Shown piece by piece: positions 33,958 through 46,079 of a DNA stretch of 64,000 nt (position 1 is its first letter; every line of letters starts with the position of its first letter). The notes beneath the pieces are model-generated. The model saw only the letters and a list, made by a program, of their open reading frames with translations. It had not been told where the DNA came from and did not search any database. The stretch lies in assembly GCF_003268025.1 (NCBI RefSeq), contig NZ_QLUW01000001.1:372001-436000 (forward strand). The letters are read 5' to 3'. Source of the DNA: Paenibacillus montanisoli (lineage in GTDB: Bacteria; Bacillota; Bacilli; Paenibacillales; Paenibacillaceae). The position numbers and the translations under genes are program-made.

Positions 33958-35991
33958 ATGAGCGAAGAGGGCTTTAAAGAACCGCTTCTCAGCGAAATCG
34001 ATCGTTTAGAACAGCGCTTCCTCGTCGGGAGGGATGGAGAGGTTCGTCTATTCCATGACCGGTTATGTTCGAATTCAGGCGGTATCATAAACCTCTACGG
34101 AACCGGAGGGGTAGGTAAAAGTTATTTGTTGAATGAATTTCGCAGGATTTCCTTATGTGCCGGAAAGAAATACTTGCAGATTGATTGCCGAGCCTTGTCT
34201 AGAAATCCGGCAGATTTTCATTACCACCTGCTTCGTCTAGTCGGCGACCCCGCTCTCTCTACCGTGCAAACGAACGACATCGGCCATTTGACGGACAGCT
34301 GCGTCAACGCGATTCGAGCCTATGCAGGCGATGAAATGCCGATACTGGTTTTAGATACATTCGAGGCGATCGGTGAACTGGAGTATTGGCTGAGGGAAGA
34401 GTTGTTGTCACGGTTGATGCCGGATATTCTCGTGGTCGTTTCCGGAAGATTCGCCTTGCAGGGGGTCTGGATAGCATCGCCGGGATGGCGGCAGCACATT
34501 ACCCGCATGCCGCTTGCAGAGCTTGATTTTAAGGCGGTTGGTCAATATTTGGAGCGATCGGGGATTTCGATTGAAGGTAGTCTGCAGCACATCTGGGCAA
34601 GAACCAAGGGTCATCCGTTGACGCTTTCGCTGCTCGTAGCGACCATGTTGGCTGGGGCTGAATCTCCAACTGCGTTTATGGACGACAAAGATGTGTTCCC
34701 TCACGTGGTCGCGAATTGGCTCCGGGAAGCTCCCGATCCGGAGATGCGCGAGCTAGTGGAAGCGGCGGCCATATTGCGGGAATTTAACCACGAGCTATTA
34801 AATTTTGTGCTCGAGAAACGCGTGACGAGCGAACAATTTCATAGATTAATTACCTATTCTTTCGTTCAGCGGGTTGAGCGAGGATGGTTGCTTCACGATT
34901 TGCTCCGCGATGCGGTCGGCATTGCGTTTCGCCGCAGCAGTCCGGATTTACATAATCGGCTTTGGCTGCGCGCGGTTACCTATTATACCGAGAAAATAAA
35001 GCGGTCAGCAAAGAAAGGTGCGGCCGCCCGGGAAAATACCGAATTTCGCTATTATATCGCGAATCTATTCATTCCGTTTATGTTATACCGGCAGACCATT
35101 ACCTATCATGTGGAGCAGCTGCACCCAGCAAACTGGGCGGAAGCGGAACAGTACCTGGAAGAGCGATTAGTAACGGCTAAAGACAGAAGTGCCGTATTCG
35201 TGGATCGGAAGACCAACGAGCAATTCACCTTTGTGGTAACAGCCAAGGAGAGCCTCTATACGTTAAAGCACATTCGATTAAAAGAGCTGTACGAGATAGA
35301 CCCATCTTGCATCAAGCTTTTTCGCGACGAGAAGGGCAAGATTATCGGTCTAATGGAATTCATCCCCATCAATGAGCGTACGATGGAATATTTGATGTCC
35401 CGGCCTATTTCCTCTTCATATTTTAATCAGATTTCGGAAGCCGAGCGAAAAGCATTGTGCGTGCCCGGTCATACCATAGCCGGGTATTTTGTTAAAACGC
35501 TCGACATGTACGATCTTTTCGATCCGGGCATGATGCTTGCGACGGTGTCTACATTCATCCATTATCTGTTGACGGCGGGTTACGTGGTAGCTACTTCAAT
35601 CTCGAATCCGATAACCGATTCGTTTGCCGACAGTTTGGGATTAGAGAAGACGACTATCGTACATTACGACTACGATGGACAAACGCCGATGCCTTATCGC
35701 GTATTGGATACGAGAGGAAATAAAATCATGAACTACCTGAATAAAATGATCACTTCTTTTGGGTTGTCCGAAACGAAGGATGAGGATAAGGATGAAGTGA
35801 AGCCGAAAGACCGGCTATCGATTCGGGAAAGAGAAGTCGTAAACCAGTTAATGAAAGGACGCTCCAACAAGGAAATCGCGAACGAGCTATTCCTCAGCGA
35901 GACCACGGTAAAAAAGCACCTAACTAACATTTTCGATAAGCTGGGCGTTAAAAATCGGGCGCAGCTGATTAGCTTGTATAAAGGGGATTAA
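33958..35991 (+). CDS. P-loop ATPase-LuxR transcriptional regulator with GNAT-like middle
   Basis: 677 residues. A P-loop GTGGVGKS at 48-55 and a Walker B-like PILVLDTFE form an N-terminal STAND-type ATPase. The C-terminus is a LuxR helix-turn-helix (LSIREREVVNQLMKGRSNKEIANELFLSETTVKKHLTNIFDKLGVKNRAQLI). Between them, instead of the TPR array of MalT-type regulators, is a 200-residue region with a segment (CIKLFRDEKGKIIGLMEFIPINERTMEYL) that reads like the core strands of a GNAT or ligand-sensing domain. The ATG at 33958 lies nine bases after AAAGGAGG. The target genes are unknown; it is divergent from the 33298 membrane protein. Confidence 0.8.
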   Translation: MSEEGFKEPLLSEIDRLEQRFLVGRDGEVRLFHDRLCSNSGGIINLYGTGGVGKSYLLNEFRRISLCAGKKYLQIDCRALSRNPADFHYHLLRLVGDPALSTVQTNDIGHLTDSCVNAIRAYAGDEMPILVLDTFEAIGELEYWLREELLSRLMPDILVVVSGRFALQGVWIASPGWRQHITRMPLAELDFKAVGQYLERSGISIEGSLQHIWARTKGHPLTLSLLVATMLAGAESPTAFMDDKDVFPHVVANWLREAPDPEMRELVEAAAILREFNHELLNFVLEKRVTSEQFHRLITYSFVQRVERGWLLHDLLRDAVGIAFRRSSPDLHNRLWLRAVTYYTEKIKRSAKKGAAARENTEFRYYIANLFIPFMLYRQTITYHVEQLHPANWAEAEQYLEERLVTAKDRSAVFVDRKTNEQFTFVVTAKESLYTLKHIRLKELYEIDPSCIKLFRDEKGKIIGLMEFIPINERTMEYLMSRPISSSYFNQISEAERKALCVPGHTIAGYFVKTLDMYDLFDPGMMLATVSTFIHYLLTAGYVVATSISNPITDSFADSLGLEKTTIVHYDYDGQTPMPYRVLDTRGNKIMNYLNKMITSFGLSETKDEDKDEVKPKDRLSIREREVVNQLMKGRSNKEIANELFLSETTVKKHLTNIFDKLGVKNRAQLISLYKGD

Positions 35992-36033
35992 TTCGTTACC
36001 CATTTGACTGGATTTCTCGATGGAAAAACAAAT

Positions 36034-36070
36034 AACCGCCAAACGGCGGTTTAGGCTGTCGGGAAAGCCT
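36034..36070 (+). terminator. Short hairpins after the LuxR regulator
   Basis: AACCGCC pairs with GGCGGTT at 36034-36051, followed at once by AGGCT/AGCCT. The T run is short, so this may be a weak terminator or an RNA end structure preceding the stronger one at 36087. Confidence 0.4.
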
Positions 36071-36086
36071 AGAGGGTCTAGCCTTG

Positions 36087-36126
36087 AAACGTCTAACGGA
36101 CATGGATGTCCGTTAGACGTTTTTTT
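36087..36126 (+). terminator. Strong terminator (near-perfect 16-bp stem)
   Basis: AAACGTCTAACGGACA pairs perfectly with TGTCCGTTAGACGTTT around TGGA, followed by TTTT. A further TGTCCGTTAG copy lies at about 36155-36165, so this hairpin resembles a repeated element. Confidence 0.85.
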
Positions 36127-36249
36127 ATCGAATAAACCGGATGTAACGGTCACGTATGTCCGTTAGAATCGAAAAACATGATTTTTTCGAACAAATGCCT
36201 GTTGAATGAATGGAGGAAGAACGAACTGAAAGGAAGGTAATCATCTGCC

Positions 36250-36765
36250 ATGTACGAAATCGAAACCGAGCGCTTAACGTTAAAGATGTTTGACTTCAAT
36301 CGAGATCTCGATGCTTATTCAAAGGTGATGGGTGATAAGGAAGTAGGGCGATGGCTGCCGAAGGGAACAGGCTACTCCCTGGAGGCTACCGAACGCCTCA
36401 TTCGCTATTTCATCGAACATTGGAATACTCGAGGCTACGGAACATGGGCAATTTATCGAAAAGATACGGATACGTTTCTTGGCCACTGCGGTTTGAACTA
36501 CGTTGCAGACCTTGGGGAGACAGAACTATTGTATGCCTTTGGCGCGCATGCAAGAGGTCAAGGGTTTTGTACGGAAGCAGCCGCCGCGGCGATTCGCTGC
36601 GGGTTTTCAAATGCCGGTCTGCAGTCCATAATCGCTCTTGCCAAGCCGGACAACGCGAAATCAATTCGGGTGATGGAAAAGTTGGGGATGACGTTTAAAG
36701 ACCGGATTGTGTTGAAAGGCATGGATCTCGTTATGTATAAGGTACTTAAAGCAGCAGTCGGCTGA
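36250..36765 (+). CDS. GNAT acetyltransferase, RimJ/RimL type
   Basis: 171 residues. ETERLTLKMFDFNRDLDAYSKVMGD at the N-terminus and the acetyl-CoA site (LYAFGAHARGQGFCTEAAAAAIRCGF, then AKPDNAKSIRVMEKLGMTFK) are typical of the RimJ/RimL branch, which acetylates protein N-termini or small amines. The substrate is unknown. GGAAGGTAATC lies upstream of the ATG. Confidence 0.88.
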   Translation: MYEIETERLTLKMFDFNRDLDAYSKVMGDKEVGRWLPKGTGYSLEATERLIRYFIEHWNTRGYGTWAIYRKDTDTFLGHCGLNYVADLGETELLYAFGAHARGQGFCTEAAAAAIRCGFSNAGLQSIIALAKPDNAKSIRVMEKLGMTFKDRIVLKGMDLVMYKVLKAAVG

Positions 36766-36775
36766 CAGTCATTTC

Positions 36776-36819
36776 GTAAGATAAGGCTAACCAGAAGTAT
36801 CGGATATGCCTTATCTTAT
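36776..36819. terminator. Possible hairpin after GNAT gene
   Basis: GTAAGATAAGGC pairs with GCCTTATCTTAT around a 20-base loop directly after the GNAT stop. The T run is poor, so its action as a terminator is uncertain. Confidence 0.4.
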
Positions 36820-36862
36820 GACCGAAAGTAGAAGTGCCTTATTTTTCCGGTGTCGAACACCG

Positions 36863-36891
36863 TTGACAACTTACTTACTAGTAAGTTAATA
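36863..36891 (+). promoter_or_regulatory. Sigma-A promoter with palindromic operator in the spacer
   Basis: TTGACA (36863-36868) and TTAATA (36886-36891) are separated by 17 bases. The spacer holds the perfect palindrome ACTTACTAGTAAGT (36873-36886), the layout of a TetR-family operator. A related half, ACTAGTAAGT, recurs at 37001-37010. No regulator or intact target gene remains nearby, apart from the fragment between the two sites. Confidence 0.6.
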
Positions 36892-36894
36892 TGT

Positions 36895-37004
36895 GAATGT
36901 GAAAACGCACTTGAATCTGTCGCTGGTCCGATTGATTACTACTTTCAGAAGAATAGAGGGATTTTGGCCAATGTAGATCATCCGTACGCATTGTTTATCA
37001 ACTA
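36895..37004 (+). pseudogene. 3'-end remnant of an unidentified gene
   Basis: Downstream of the palindromic promoter one frame reads ENALESVAGPIDYYFQKNRG, continues ILANVDHPYALFIN and ends at a TAG. It has no start codon, yet the composition is protein-like. It appears to be the C-terminus of a gene whose body was deleted and whose promoter now lies next to the end. The family is not recognised. Confidence 0.35.
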
Positions 37005-37095
37005 GTAAGTAAAGTTACGTTCTGGAAAAACGAGCTTGACGTATAATCACCGCTCTAGAGTATAAAATAAAAATGATCAAAGGGAGAGTTAACAA

Positions 37096-37524
37096 ATGAT
37101 GAAAATTGAAAAGAAATTGTACACAGCTACTGTAAACGTTCAAGGTGGAAGAGATGGCAAAGCGGTTTCCACCGATGATAGGCTTCACGTTGATTTGAGA
37201 TATCCTAAGGAATTAGGCGGTAATGGAGCTGGAACAAATCCGGAGCAATTGTTCGCAGCAGGATTTGCTGCATGCTTTGAAGGTGCGATTGGTGCCGTTC
37301 TTAGACAGAAACAAATTAAAGCGGACGGGACAACAATTGCTTCTCATGTTACGCTCGGCAAGGATGCGAACGACGGCTATGCCCTGGCAGTTACGTTGGA
37401 CATCACAATTAAAGGCCTAGAAATTAGCGTCGCTGAGGAAATCGTCGCTGAGGCGCATAGGGTTTGCCCTTATGCCAAAGCAACTCACGGCAATATCGAA
37501 GTCATTTCGAACGTTATTGGTTAA
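37096..37524 (+). CDS. ohr: Organic hydroperoxide resistance protein (Ohr/OsmC family)
   Basis: 142 residues, the usual size. The two reactive cysteines are C60 in AAGFAACFEGA and C124 in AHRVCPYAKAT, and an arginine (R19) that stabilises the peroxidatic thiolate lies near the N-terminus. Ohr reduces organic and fatty-acid hydroperoxides in the cytoplasm using lipoyl-type thiols. A sigma-A-like promoter (TTGACG at 37036, TATAAA at 37061) precedes it. No OhrR repressor gene is adjacent. AAAGGGAGAG is the ribosome site, and a perfect terminator follows. Confidence 0.92.
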   Translation: MMKIEKKLYTATVNVQGGRDGKAVSTDDRLHVDLRYPKELGGNGAGTNPEQLFAAGFAACFEGAIGAVLRQKQIKADGTTIASHVTLGKDANDGYALAVTLDITIKGLEISVAEEIVAEAHRVCPYAKATHGNIEVISNVIG

Positions 37525-37570
37525 CTGGCGCACAGTTAAGATGTGGTACGTAGGCATATCTAGGTGACAA

Positions 37571-37605
37571 AAAGCCAGAAGCGGCAAATTGACGCTTCTG
37601 GCTTT
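37571..37605 (+). terminator. Terminator after ohr
   Basis: AAAGCCAGAAGCG pairs perfectly with CGCTTCTGGCTTT around a nine-base loop, 46 bases after the stop codon. The T run is only three bases and leads directly into the 51-bp repeat array. Confidence 0.75.
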
Positions 37606-37609
37606 CACT

Positions 37610-37864
37610 TTCGCCCAAAGTCGGCGAAAGTGATGAATGAAGAGCTCTCCGAGCACTACATTCGCCCAAAGTCGACGAATTTGATGTATGTAGAGCTCAC
37701 CGGGCACTACATTGGCCCGAAGTCGGCGAAGTTGCTGAATGAAGAGCTCACCGAGCACTACATTCGCCCAAAGTCGACGAATTTGATGTATGTAGAGCTC
37801 ACCGAGCACCACATTCGCCCGAAGTCGGCGAATGAGCAGAATGTAGAGCTCACCGAGCACCACC
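37610..37864. repeat. Five-copy 51-bp tandem repeat
   Basis: Units begin with TTCGCCC or TTGGCCC at 37610, 37661, 37712, 37763 and 37814, exactly 51 bp apart. Each ends in GAGCTCACCGAGCACTACA or a near variant. Units 2 and 4 are most alike, as are 1 and 3, giving an alternating higher-order pattern. Because 51 is a multiple of three, both strands stay open (plus IRPKSTNLMYVELTEHY; minus RRLWANVVLGELYIHQI), but neither frame has a convincing start or ribosome site, so I do not call a gene. Confidence 0.9.
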
Positions 37865-38016
37865 ACGATTTGTGCCAAAATTCGATTTTATTACTAAATA
37901 GTTTGATTCAAAAAAAAAGCGGTAGTCTAGGGCCTAGATCATTCCTGGACTGTCGTTTCTTCTTTTTATTTATATTTTAATCAATATTGTTTGGATTAAT
38001 CTATCCCAATACTCTG

Positions 38017-38104
38017 AGCGTGGCTGCGTCCACCGAAGAGCAATTGGCTCGATTCAGGAAGTGCGGAAGAGCTTCAGAGTGGGGTTGCACGATTTAAAAT
38101 CTAA
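38017..38104 (+). pseudogene. C-terminal remnant of a methyl-accepting chemotaxis protein
   Basis: SVAASTEEQLA is followed, after a frame change, by AEELQSGVARFKI and a stop. These are the end-pieces of an MCP signalling domain (normally ...VAASTEEQLAS...AEELQ..V.RFK.). The roughly 20 residues that normally lie between are shortened, so the fragment is both truncated upstream and internally damaged. The rest of the receptor is gone. A small hairpin follows at 38121. Confidence 0.6.
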
Positions 38105-38120
38105 GAAACAATGATCAAAA

Positions 38121-38146
38121 CAGCCCCCAATAAAGGGGCTATTTAT
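38121..38146 (+). terminator. Terminator behind the MCP remnant
   Basis: AGCCCCC and GGGGCT pair around AATAAA, followed by ATTTATGTTTT. It was presumably the receptor gene's terminator and now insulates the biotin promoter. Confidence 0.55.
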
Positions 38147-38188
38147 GTTTTATTTGCCATTTGCCCGCGCTACATTACCAAATAATGC

Positions 38189-38236
38189 TTGCCAATCCTA
38201 ATTGTTAACCTTATAATTCGATTGTGGTTAACAATT
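38189..38236 (+). promoter_or_regulatory. Biotin operon promoter with BirA operator
   Basis: TTGCCA (38189-38194), 17 bases, TATAAT (38212-38217). Overlapping the -10 is the palindrome AATTGTTAACC, 15 bases, GGTTAACAATT (38200-38236), which fits the Firmicute BirA operator. Biotinyl-AMP-bound BirA should cover the promoter and shut off the bio genes when biotin is plentiful. Confidence 0.9.
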
Positions 38237-38246
38237 AAAGTAATGG

Positions 38247-40342
<2,096 letters not shown>

Positions 40343-40366
40343 CGTAAGAAGGCGATGGTGGTGATC

Positions 40367-41359
40367 ATGAACACGAAGCGTACAGATTGGACCGAATACG
40401 CTCGCAAATCGTTGGCAGGAGAATGCTTATCGATTGAAGAAGGCTTAGCTTTGCTTGAAGCAGACAATCGTGAAGTCCTTTCGATTTTACAAGCGGCGTT
40501 CATGGTGCGTGAGCACTATTATGGAAAGAAGACGAAACTGAATATGATCATTAACGCAAAAAGCGGTCTCTGTCCGGAAGACTGCGGCTATTGCTCGCAA
40601 TCGATCGTGTCCGCCGCACCTATCATGAAATATTCGATGCTGGACAAAGAAACGCTTGTTGCCGGCGCCCGTGAGTCGCTTGCTCGCAAAGCGGGAACCT
40701 ATTGTATTGTAGCGTCAGGGAAAGGTCCTACTGACAAGGAATTGGACCAGGTGTTGGAGGCCGTCAGAGAAATACGCAAAACCATGCCTCTCAAAATTTG
40801 CGCTTGCCTTGGGATCTTGAAGGAAGGTCAAGCGGAAAGATTGGCTGAAGCTGGCGTACATCGATATAACCACAATTTAAACACCAGCAAAAGCAATTAT
40901 CCTTCTATAACAACCACTCATACCTATGATCAACGAATAGATACGGTGGAGATGGTCAAAACGCATGGCATGTCCCCCTGTTCAGGCGTCATTATTGGCA
41001 TGGGGGAAACCGATCATGAAATCGTCGAAATGGCTTTCGCGCTCCGGGAGCTCAATGCCGATTCGATCCCGGTCAATTTCCTGAATGCGATTCCCGGCAC
41101 GCCGCTTGCTAGCGCGGGCCGAACTCCCGCAATGAAAGCATTGAAGGTGTTGGCGCTGTTTCGATTTATTTGTCCGTCGAAGGAAATCCGTGTCGCCGGA
41201 GGACGCGAGGTGAATCTGCGGACACTGCAGCCTCTATCTCTTTATGCGGCGAATTCCTTGTTCGTTGGCGATTATTTGACAACAGCGGGACAGGAAGTGA
41301 CCGTCGATCATCACATGATCGAAGATTTGGGCTTTGAGATCGAATTGTGTGCCCTATAA
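40367..41359 (+). CDS. bioB: Biotin synthase
   Basis: 330 residues. The radical-SAM motif CPEDCGYC (C69, C73, C76) binds the 4Fe-4S cluster. YNHNLNTS, with YPSITTTHTY, and the later MGETD and RVAGGREVN motifs are standard BioB. It inserts sulfur into dethiobiotin. The ATG at 40367 is preferred because GGTGGTGATC, close to the full anti-Shine-Dalgarno complement, ends directly in front of it with five bases between GGTGG and the ATG. Confidence 0.95.
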   Translation: MNTKRTDWTEYARKSLAGECLSIEEGLALLEADNREVLSILQAAFMVREHYYGKKTKLNMIINAKSGLCPEDCGYCSQSIVSAAPIMKYSMLDKETLVAGARESLARKAGTYCIVASGKGPTDKELDQVLEAVREIRKTMPLKICACLGILKEGQAERLAEAGVHRYNHNLNTSKSNYPSITTTHTYDQRIDTVEMVKTHGMSPCSGVIIGMGETDHEIVEMAFALRELNADSIPVNFLNAIPGTPLASAGRTPAMKALKVLALFRFICPSKEIRVAGGREVNLRTLQPLSLYAANSLFVGDYLTTAGQEVTVDHHMIEDLGFEIELCAL

Positions 41360-41376
41360 CTGCGGAGGAGCTTGAA

Positions 41377-42555
41377 ATGAACTGGATGGAGAAAGAGCTT
41401 GAGCGCTTGTCCGGACAATCGCTGGAGCGATTTGTCCACGCTAGCGAGCCTGCTCGGGGATTTCCCGGCTATTTGATTCGGGGTGATAGAAGGCTTCTCA
41501 ATTTATCATCGAACGATTATCTGGGCCTATCCGGCAATAGGGAAGTCGTCGAAGCGATGCGTCTGGCGCTGGAAAGAGAAGAGGCAGGCTCGGGCGCTTC
41601 CCGCCTTGTAACGGGGAGTCGGCAGGCGAATGAACGTTTGGAGCAGGCTCTTGCCGCATGGCAGCAAAGCGAAGCCGCGCTTGTATTTGCAAACGGCTAT
41701 ATGGCGAACGTCGGGGTGATCAGCGCGCTGGCAGGACGAGGCGATGTCATTTTCAGCGACCGGTTAAACCATGCCAGCATCGTGGATGGCATTAGGTTAA
41801 GCCGGGCGGAGCATGTTCGGTATCGTCATAACGATCCTGAACATCTGAACGATTTACTTCAAAAGCACCGTCACGCCCGCCGTAAATGGATGATCACCGA
41901 TTCCGTGTTTTCCATGGATGGAGATAAGGCCCTGCTGCACGAACTCGTTGAGTTGAAAAAAGAGCACGGAGCTCTGCTAATGGTGGATGAAGCGCATAGC
42001 GGAGGCATTTATGGCCACCGTGGGGAAGGGCTGGCTAACCAGCTAGGCTTGCATAAGGAAGTCGACGTTCATATGGGCACGTTTAGCAAGGCATTCGGCG
42101 TCTATGGTGCATACGTCAGCGGGAGCAGTACGCTCATTCGCTGGTTGATCAACAAGACAAGGTCGCTCATCTATTCAACGGCGCTGCCTCCTGCGGTCAT
42201 CGCGGGGGTGGAGAAGGCGCTAACCATAGTCCAAGAGGAGAAATGGCGGCGCGACAAGCTTGCTGCCTCCATTCAAGTGTTCAGGTCCGCGCTTGCTGAG
42301 GCAGGTTTTACCGTCGGCAGAAGCGACTCTCCGATCATTCCGGTAATCGTCGGGGACAATGAATCCGCTTTGCGATTTAGCAGTATCCTTGAGGATTTTG
42401 GCATTTTAGCGGCTGCCATTCGACCTCCTACCGTGCCTGAAGGGACAGCCCGGCTCCGTTTTTCCCTGTCTGTTGCCCATGCCGAATCAGAGCTCCTTCA
42501 TGCTGCCGATCGCATCCGTCAGGCGGGAATGTATGCAGGGGTCTTGAAGGAATGA
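41377..42555 (+). CDS. bioF: 8-amino-7-oxononanoate synthase
   Basis: 392 residues, alpha-oxoamine synthase. NYLGLSGN, GSGASRLVTGS, DEAHSGGIYG and the PLP lysine in GTFSKAFGVYGAYV are diagnostic. BioF condenses pimeloyl-ACP with alanine. The ATG at 41377 lies six to seven bases after GCGGAGGAG. Its 3' end overlaps the bioH-like start by four bases (ATGA). Confidence 0.94.
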   Translation: MNWMEKELERLSGQSLERFVHASEPARGFPGYLIRGDRRLLNLSSNDYLGLSGNREVVEAMRLALEREEAGSGASRLVTGSRQANERLEQALAAWQQSEAALVFANGYMANVGVISALAGRGDVIFSDRLNHASIVDGIRLSRAEHVRYRHNDPEHLNDLLQKHRHARRKWMITDSVFSMDGDKALLHELVELKKEHGALLMVDEAHSGGIYGHRGEGLANQLGLHKEVDVHMGTFSKAFGVYGAYVSGSSTLIRWLINKTRSLIYSTALPPAVIAGVEKALTIVQEEKWRRDKLAASIQVFRSALAEAGFTVGRSDSPIIPVIVGDNESALRFSSILEDFGILAAAIRPPTVPEGTARLRFSLSVAHAESELLHAADRIRQAGMYAGVLKE

Positions 42556-43268
42556 TTCGATCGACAACGGAACATGCGACATGCGGGACGATCCTATGGC
42601 TGACAGGGTGGAGCATGCCGGCTGCGATATTCAGCGGTCTTCAAGCGAGGTTGCCGGGATTTCAGCATGTCAAAGCGGATTATACGGCAGTTCATACAGC
42701 AGAGGAGATGCTCGCCCTGACCGAAAACGCAGCCAGAAATAATAAGGGAGCGTTGATTGCCGGATGGTCTCTCGGCGCATTATTGGCACTTAGGCTAGCA
42801 GCCAATGGGTTGGCGGGAGGGCTGCTTCTTATTTCGGGAACCGCCGGTTTTATCCGTCCGCATGGGGTCTGGCCAGATCTACATGTGCGTCAGATGATGA
42901 CCTCGATCATGCAGAATCGTCATGCGGTCGAGACTAAGTTTCGTAAGCTGCTTTTTACGGATTCGGAACGGAAGGCCGGAATGGAGGAGCTGCTTCCGCA
43001 AACCGGCAGTTGGACAACCTCTGCATTAATCGCGGGACTGAACGTTTTGCGCAGCGAAGAATACCTGTCAAGGTTGAACCAAATCAAGTGCCCGGTTCTT
43101 CTCATTCATGGAGTTGAGGATACCGTCTGCCCTTATGGAGCGGTAAAGGAACTAAGCGTGAAATTGTCTCAAGCAGCGTTAGTGACGCTAGAAGAAAGCG
43201 GTCATGTGCCTTTTCTAGGGAAAGAAGAGGCAGTAGCAACGGCTGTAAGGAGATGGTGGAATGCATAA
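42552..43268 (+). CDS. bioH: Pimeloyl-ACP methyl ester carboxylesterase-like alpha/beta hydrolase
   Basis: 238 residues with an alpha/beta-hydrolase triad assigned to S73 (GWSLGA), D190 (HGVEDTVCP) and H218 (ESGHVPF). Its place between bioF and bioC points to the gatekeeper esterase that removes the methyl group from pimeloyl-ACP methyl ester after two rounds of fatty-acid elongation. Sequence alone would allow other esterases, so the symbol rests on the context. It overlaps bioF and bioC by four and eight bases. Confidence 0.82.
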   Translation: MIRSTTEHATCGTILWLTGWSMPAAIFSGLQARLPGFQHVKADYTAVHTAEEMLALTENAARNNKGALIAGWSLGALLALRLAANGLAGGLLLISGTAGFIRPHGVWPDLHVRQMMTSIMQNRHAVETKFRKLLFTDSERKAGMEELLPQTGSWTTSALIAGLNVLRSEEYLSRLNQIKCPVLLIHGVEDTVCPYGAVKELSVKLSQAALVTLEESGHVPFLGKEEAVATAVRRWWNA

Positions 43269-44097
43269 TAGATTCATTCAACGGAATTTTAACCTGAGCG
43301 CTGCATCAGGCAGCTACGATACTCATGCCCTCATACAGCGCGCAATGGCGGAATGGCTTTCCGAAACGATTGAAGATAGAGGACCGGATCAGCTTGAAAT
43401 ACTCGAAATCGGATGCGGAACCGGTCAGTTCACCGAACTGCTCATTCAACGATGTCCAAGTTCATCGATATTGGCTATGGATATGGCGCCCGAAATGCTT
43501 GAAGCGGCCAAAAAGCGGCTCAAAGCGACTTCGGACGGCCAGGTTCCGTCGGTTCGATTTATTCAGGATGACATCGAATCATGGATCGATAACGTGCCCG
43601 CGGCATCGTTTGACTTGATTGTCTCTAACGCTTGTTTACAATGGTTAAACAATCCTATGGCGACCCTGTGCGGCCTAAAACGGCTGCTTCGCCCGCGAGG
43701 CCGACTGATGTTTACCACATTCGGAGATCGGACATTTCGTGAATTGCACCTTTCGTTTCATGATGCATATCTGCTTCAAGGCCTATCCCCACAGCGACAT
43801 ACTTTGAGAATGCAAAGCATGCGTCAATGGGAGGCCTGGCTTAGCGATTGCGGCTTTTCAGATATCCGATGCAATCAATCCGTTCAGGTTAAAAGTTACC
43901 CAACCGTGCGGAATTTTCTGCACTCGGTCAAAGCGGTTGGGGCAAGCGCGTCGGCAGCGAATCCGCCTCGATATTTCTTGCGTCGTCTTTTTCGCGACAT
44001 GTATAACATCTACGAAGAGAACTATCACCTGACAGATGGCATTGCCGTGACTTATGACCTGTTACGGTTTCAAGCTGATTCTGATAGTATTAACTGA
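43261..44097 (+). CDS. bioC: Malonyl-ACP O-methyltransferase
   Basis: 278 residues. NFNLSAASGSYDTHALIQRAMAEWL is the BioC N-terminus. The SAM site is ILEIGCGTGQFTELL, and DLIVSNACLQWLNNP is the typical post-site motif. BioC methylates malonyl-ACP so that fatty-acid enzymes can extend it to a pimeloyl chain. With BioH here and no BioW or BioI, the operon uses the BioC-BioH route. Only a few bases separate it from the TPP riboswitch. Confidence 0.92.
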   Translation: MHNRFIQRNFNLSAASGSYDTHALIQRAMAEWLSETIEDRGPDQLEILEIGCGTGQFTELLIQRCPSSSILAMDMAPEMLEAAKKRLKATSDGQVPSVRFIQDDIESWIDNVPAASFDLIVSNACLQWLNNPMATLCGLKRLLRPRGRLMFTTFGDRTFRELHLSFHDAYLLQGLSPQRHTLRMQSMRQWEAWLSDCGFSDIRCNQSVQVKSYPTVRNFLHSVKAVGASASAANPPRYFLRRLFRDMYNIYEENYHLTDGIAVTYDLLRFQADSDSIN

Positions 44098-44107
44098 CAA
44101 TAGAATA

Positions 44108-44201
44108 TACACGGGAGCTTGGTTAAGCCAGGCTGAGAGGATAGCCGATATGCTGTCGACCGTAAAACCTGATCTGGGTAATGCCAGCGGAGGAAACGTC
44201 T
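44108..44201 (+). ncRNA. TPP riboswitch (THI element)
   Basis: The sequence shows the conserved THI-box segments in order: ACGGGAGC, the CTGAGA core in GGCTGAGAGGATAGCC, ACCTGATCTGGGTAATGCCA, and the closing GCGGAGGAAACGT. Thiamine pyrophosphate binding should favour the downstream terminator at 44218 and switch thiC off. Confidence 0.95.
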
Positions 44202-44217
44202 TAGCCTTTGTGTATAC

Positions 44218-44250
44218 AAAGACCGCTTCTTTTCGTTGCGGTCTTTTTTC
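44218..44250 (+). terminator. Riboswitch-controlled terminator before thiC
   Basis: AAAGACCGC pairs with GCGGTCTTT with a U-rich loop and a T tract of six. It lies between the THI element and thiC, in the position of a switch expression platform. Confidence 0.85.
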
Positions 44251-44273
44251 TATTGCATCCATCACATTCATGA

Positions 44274-46079
<1,806 letters not shown>

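Noticed and set aside
37610-37864. Possible CRISPR array
   Set aside because: The repeats are contiguous 51-bp units without unique spacers, and no cas gene is present.
37564-37980. 138-codon plus-strand and 153-codon minus-strand ORFs in the repeat array
   Set aside because: Both owe their length to the 51-bp period; neither has a ribosome site, and the first begins inside the ohr terminator region.
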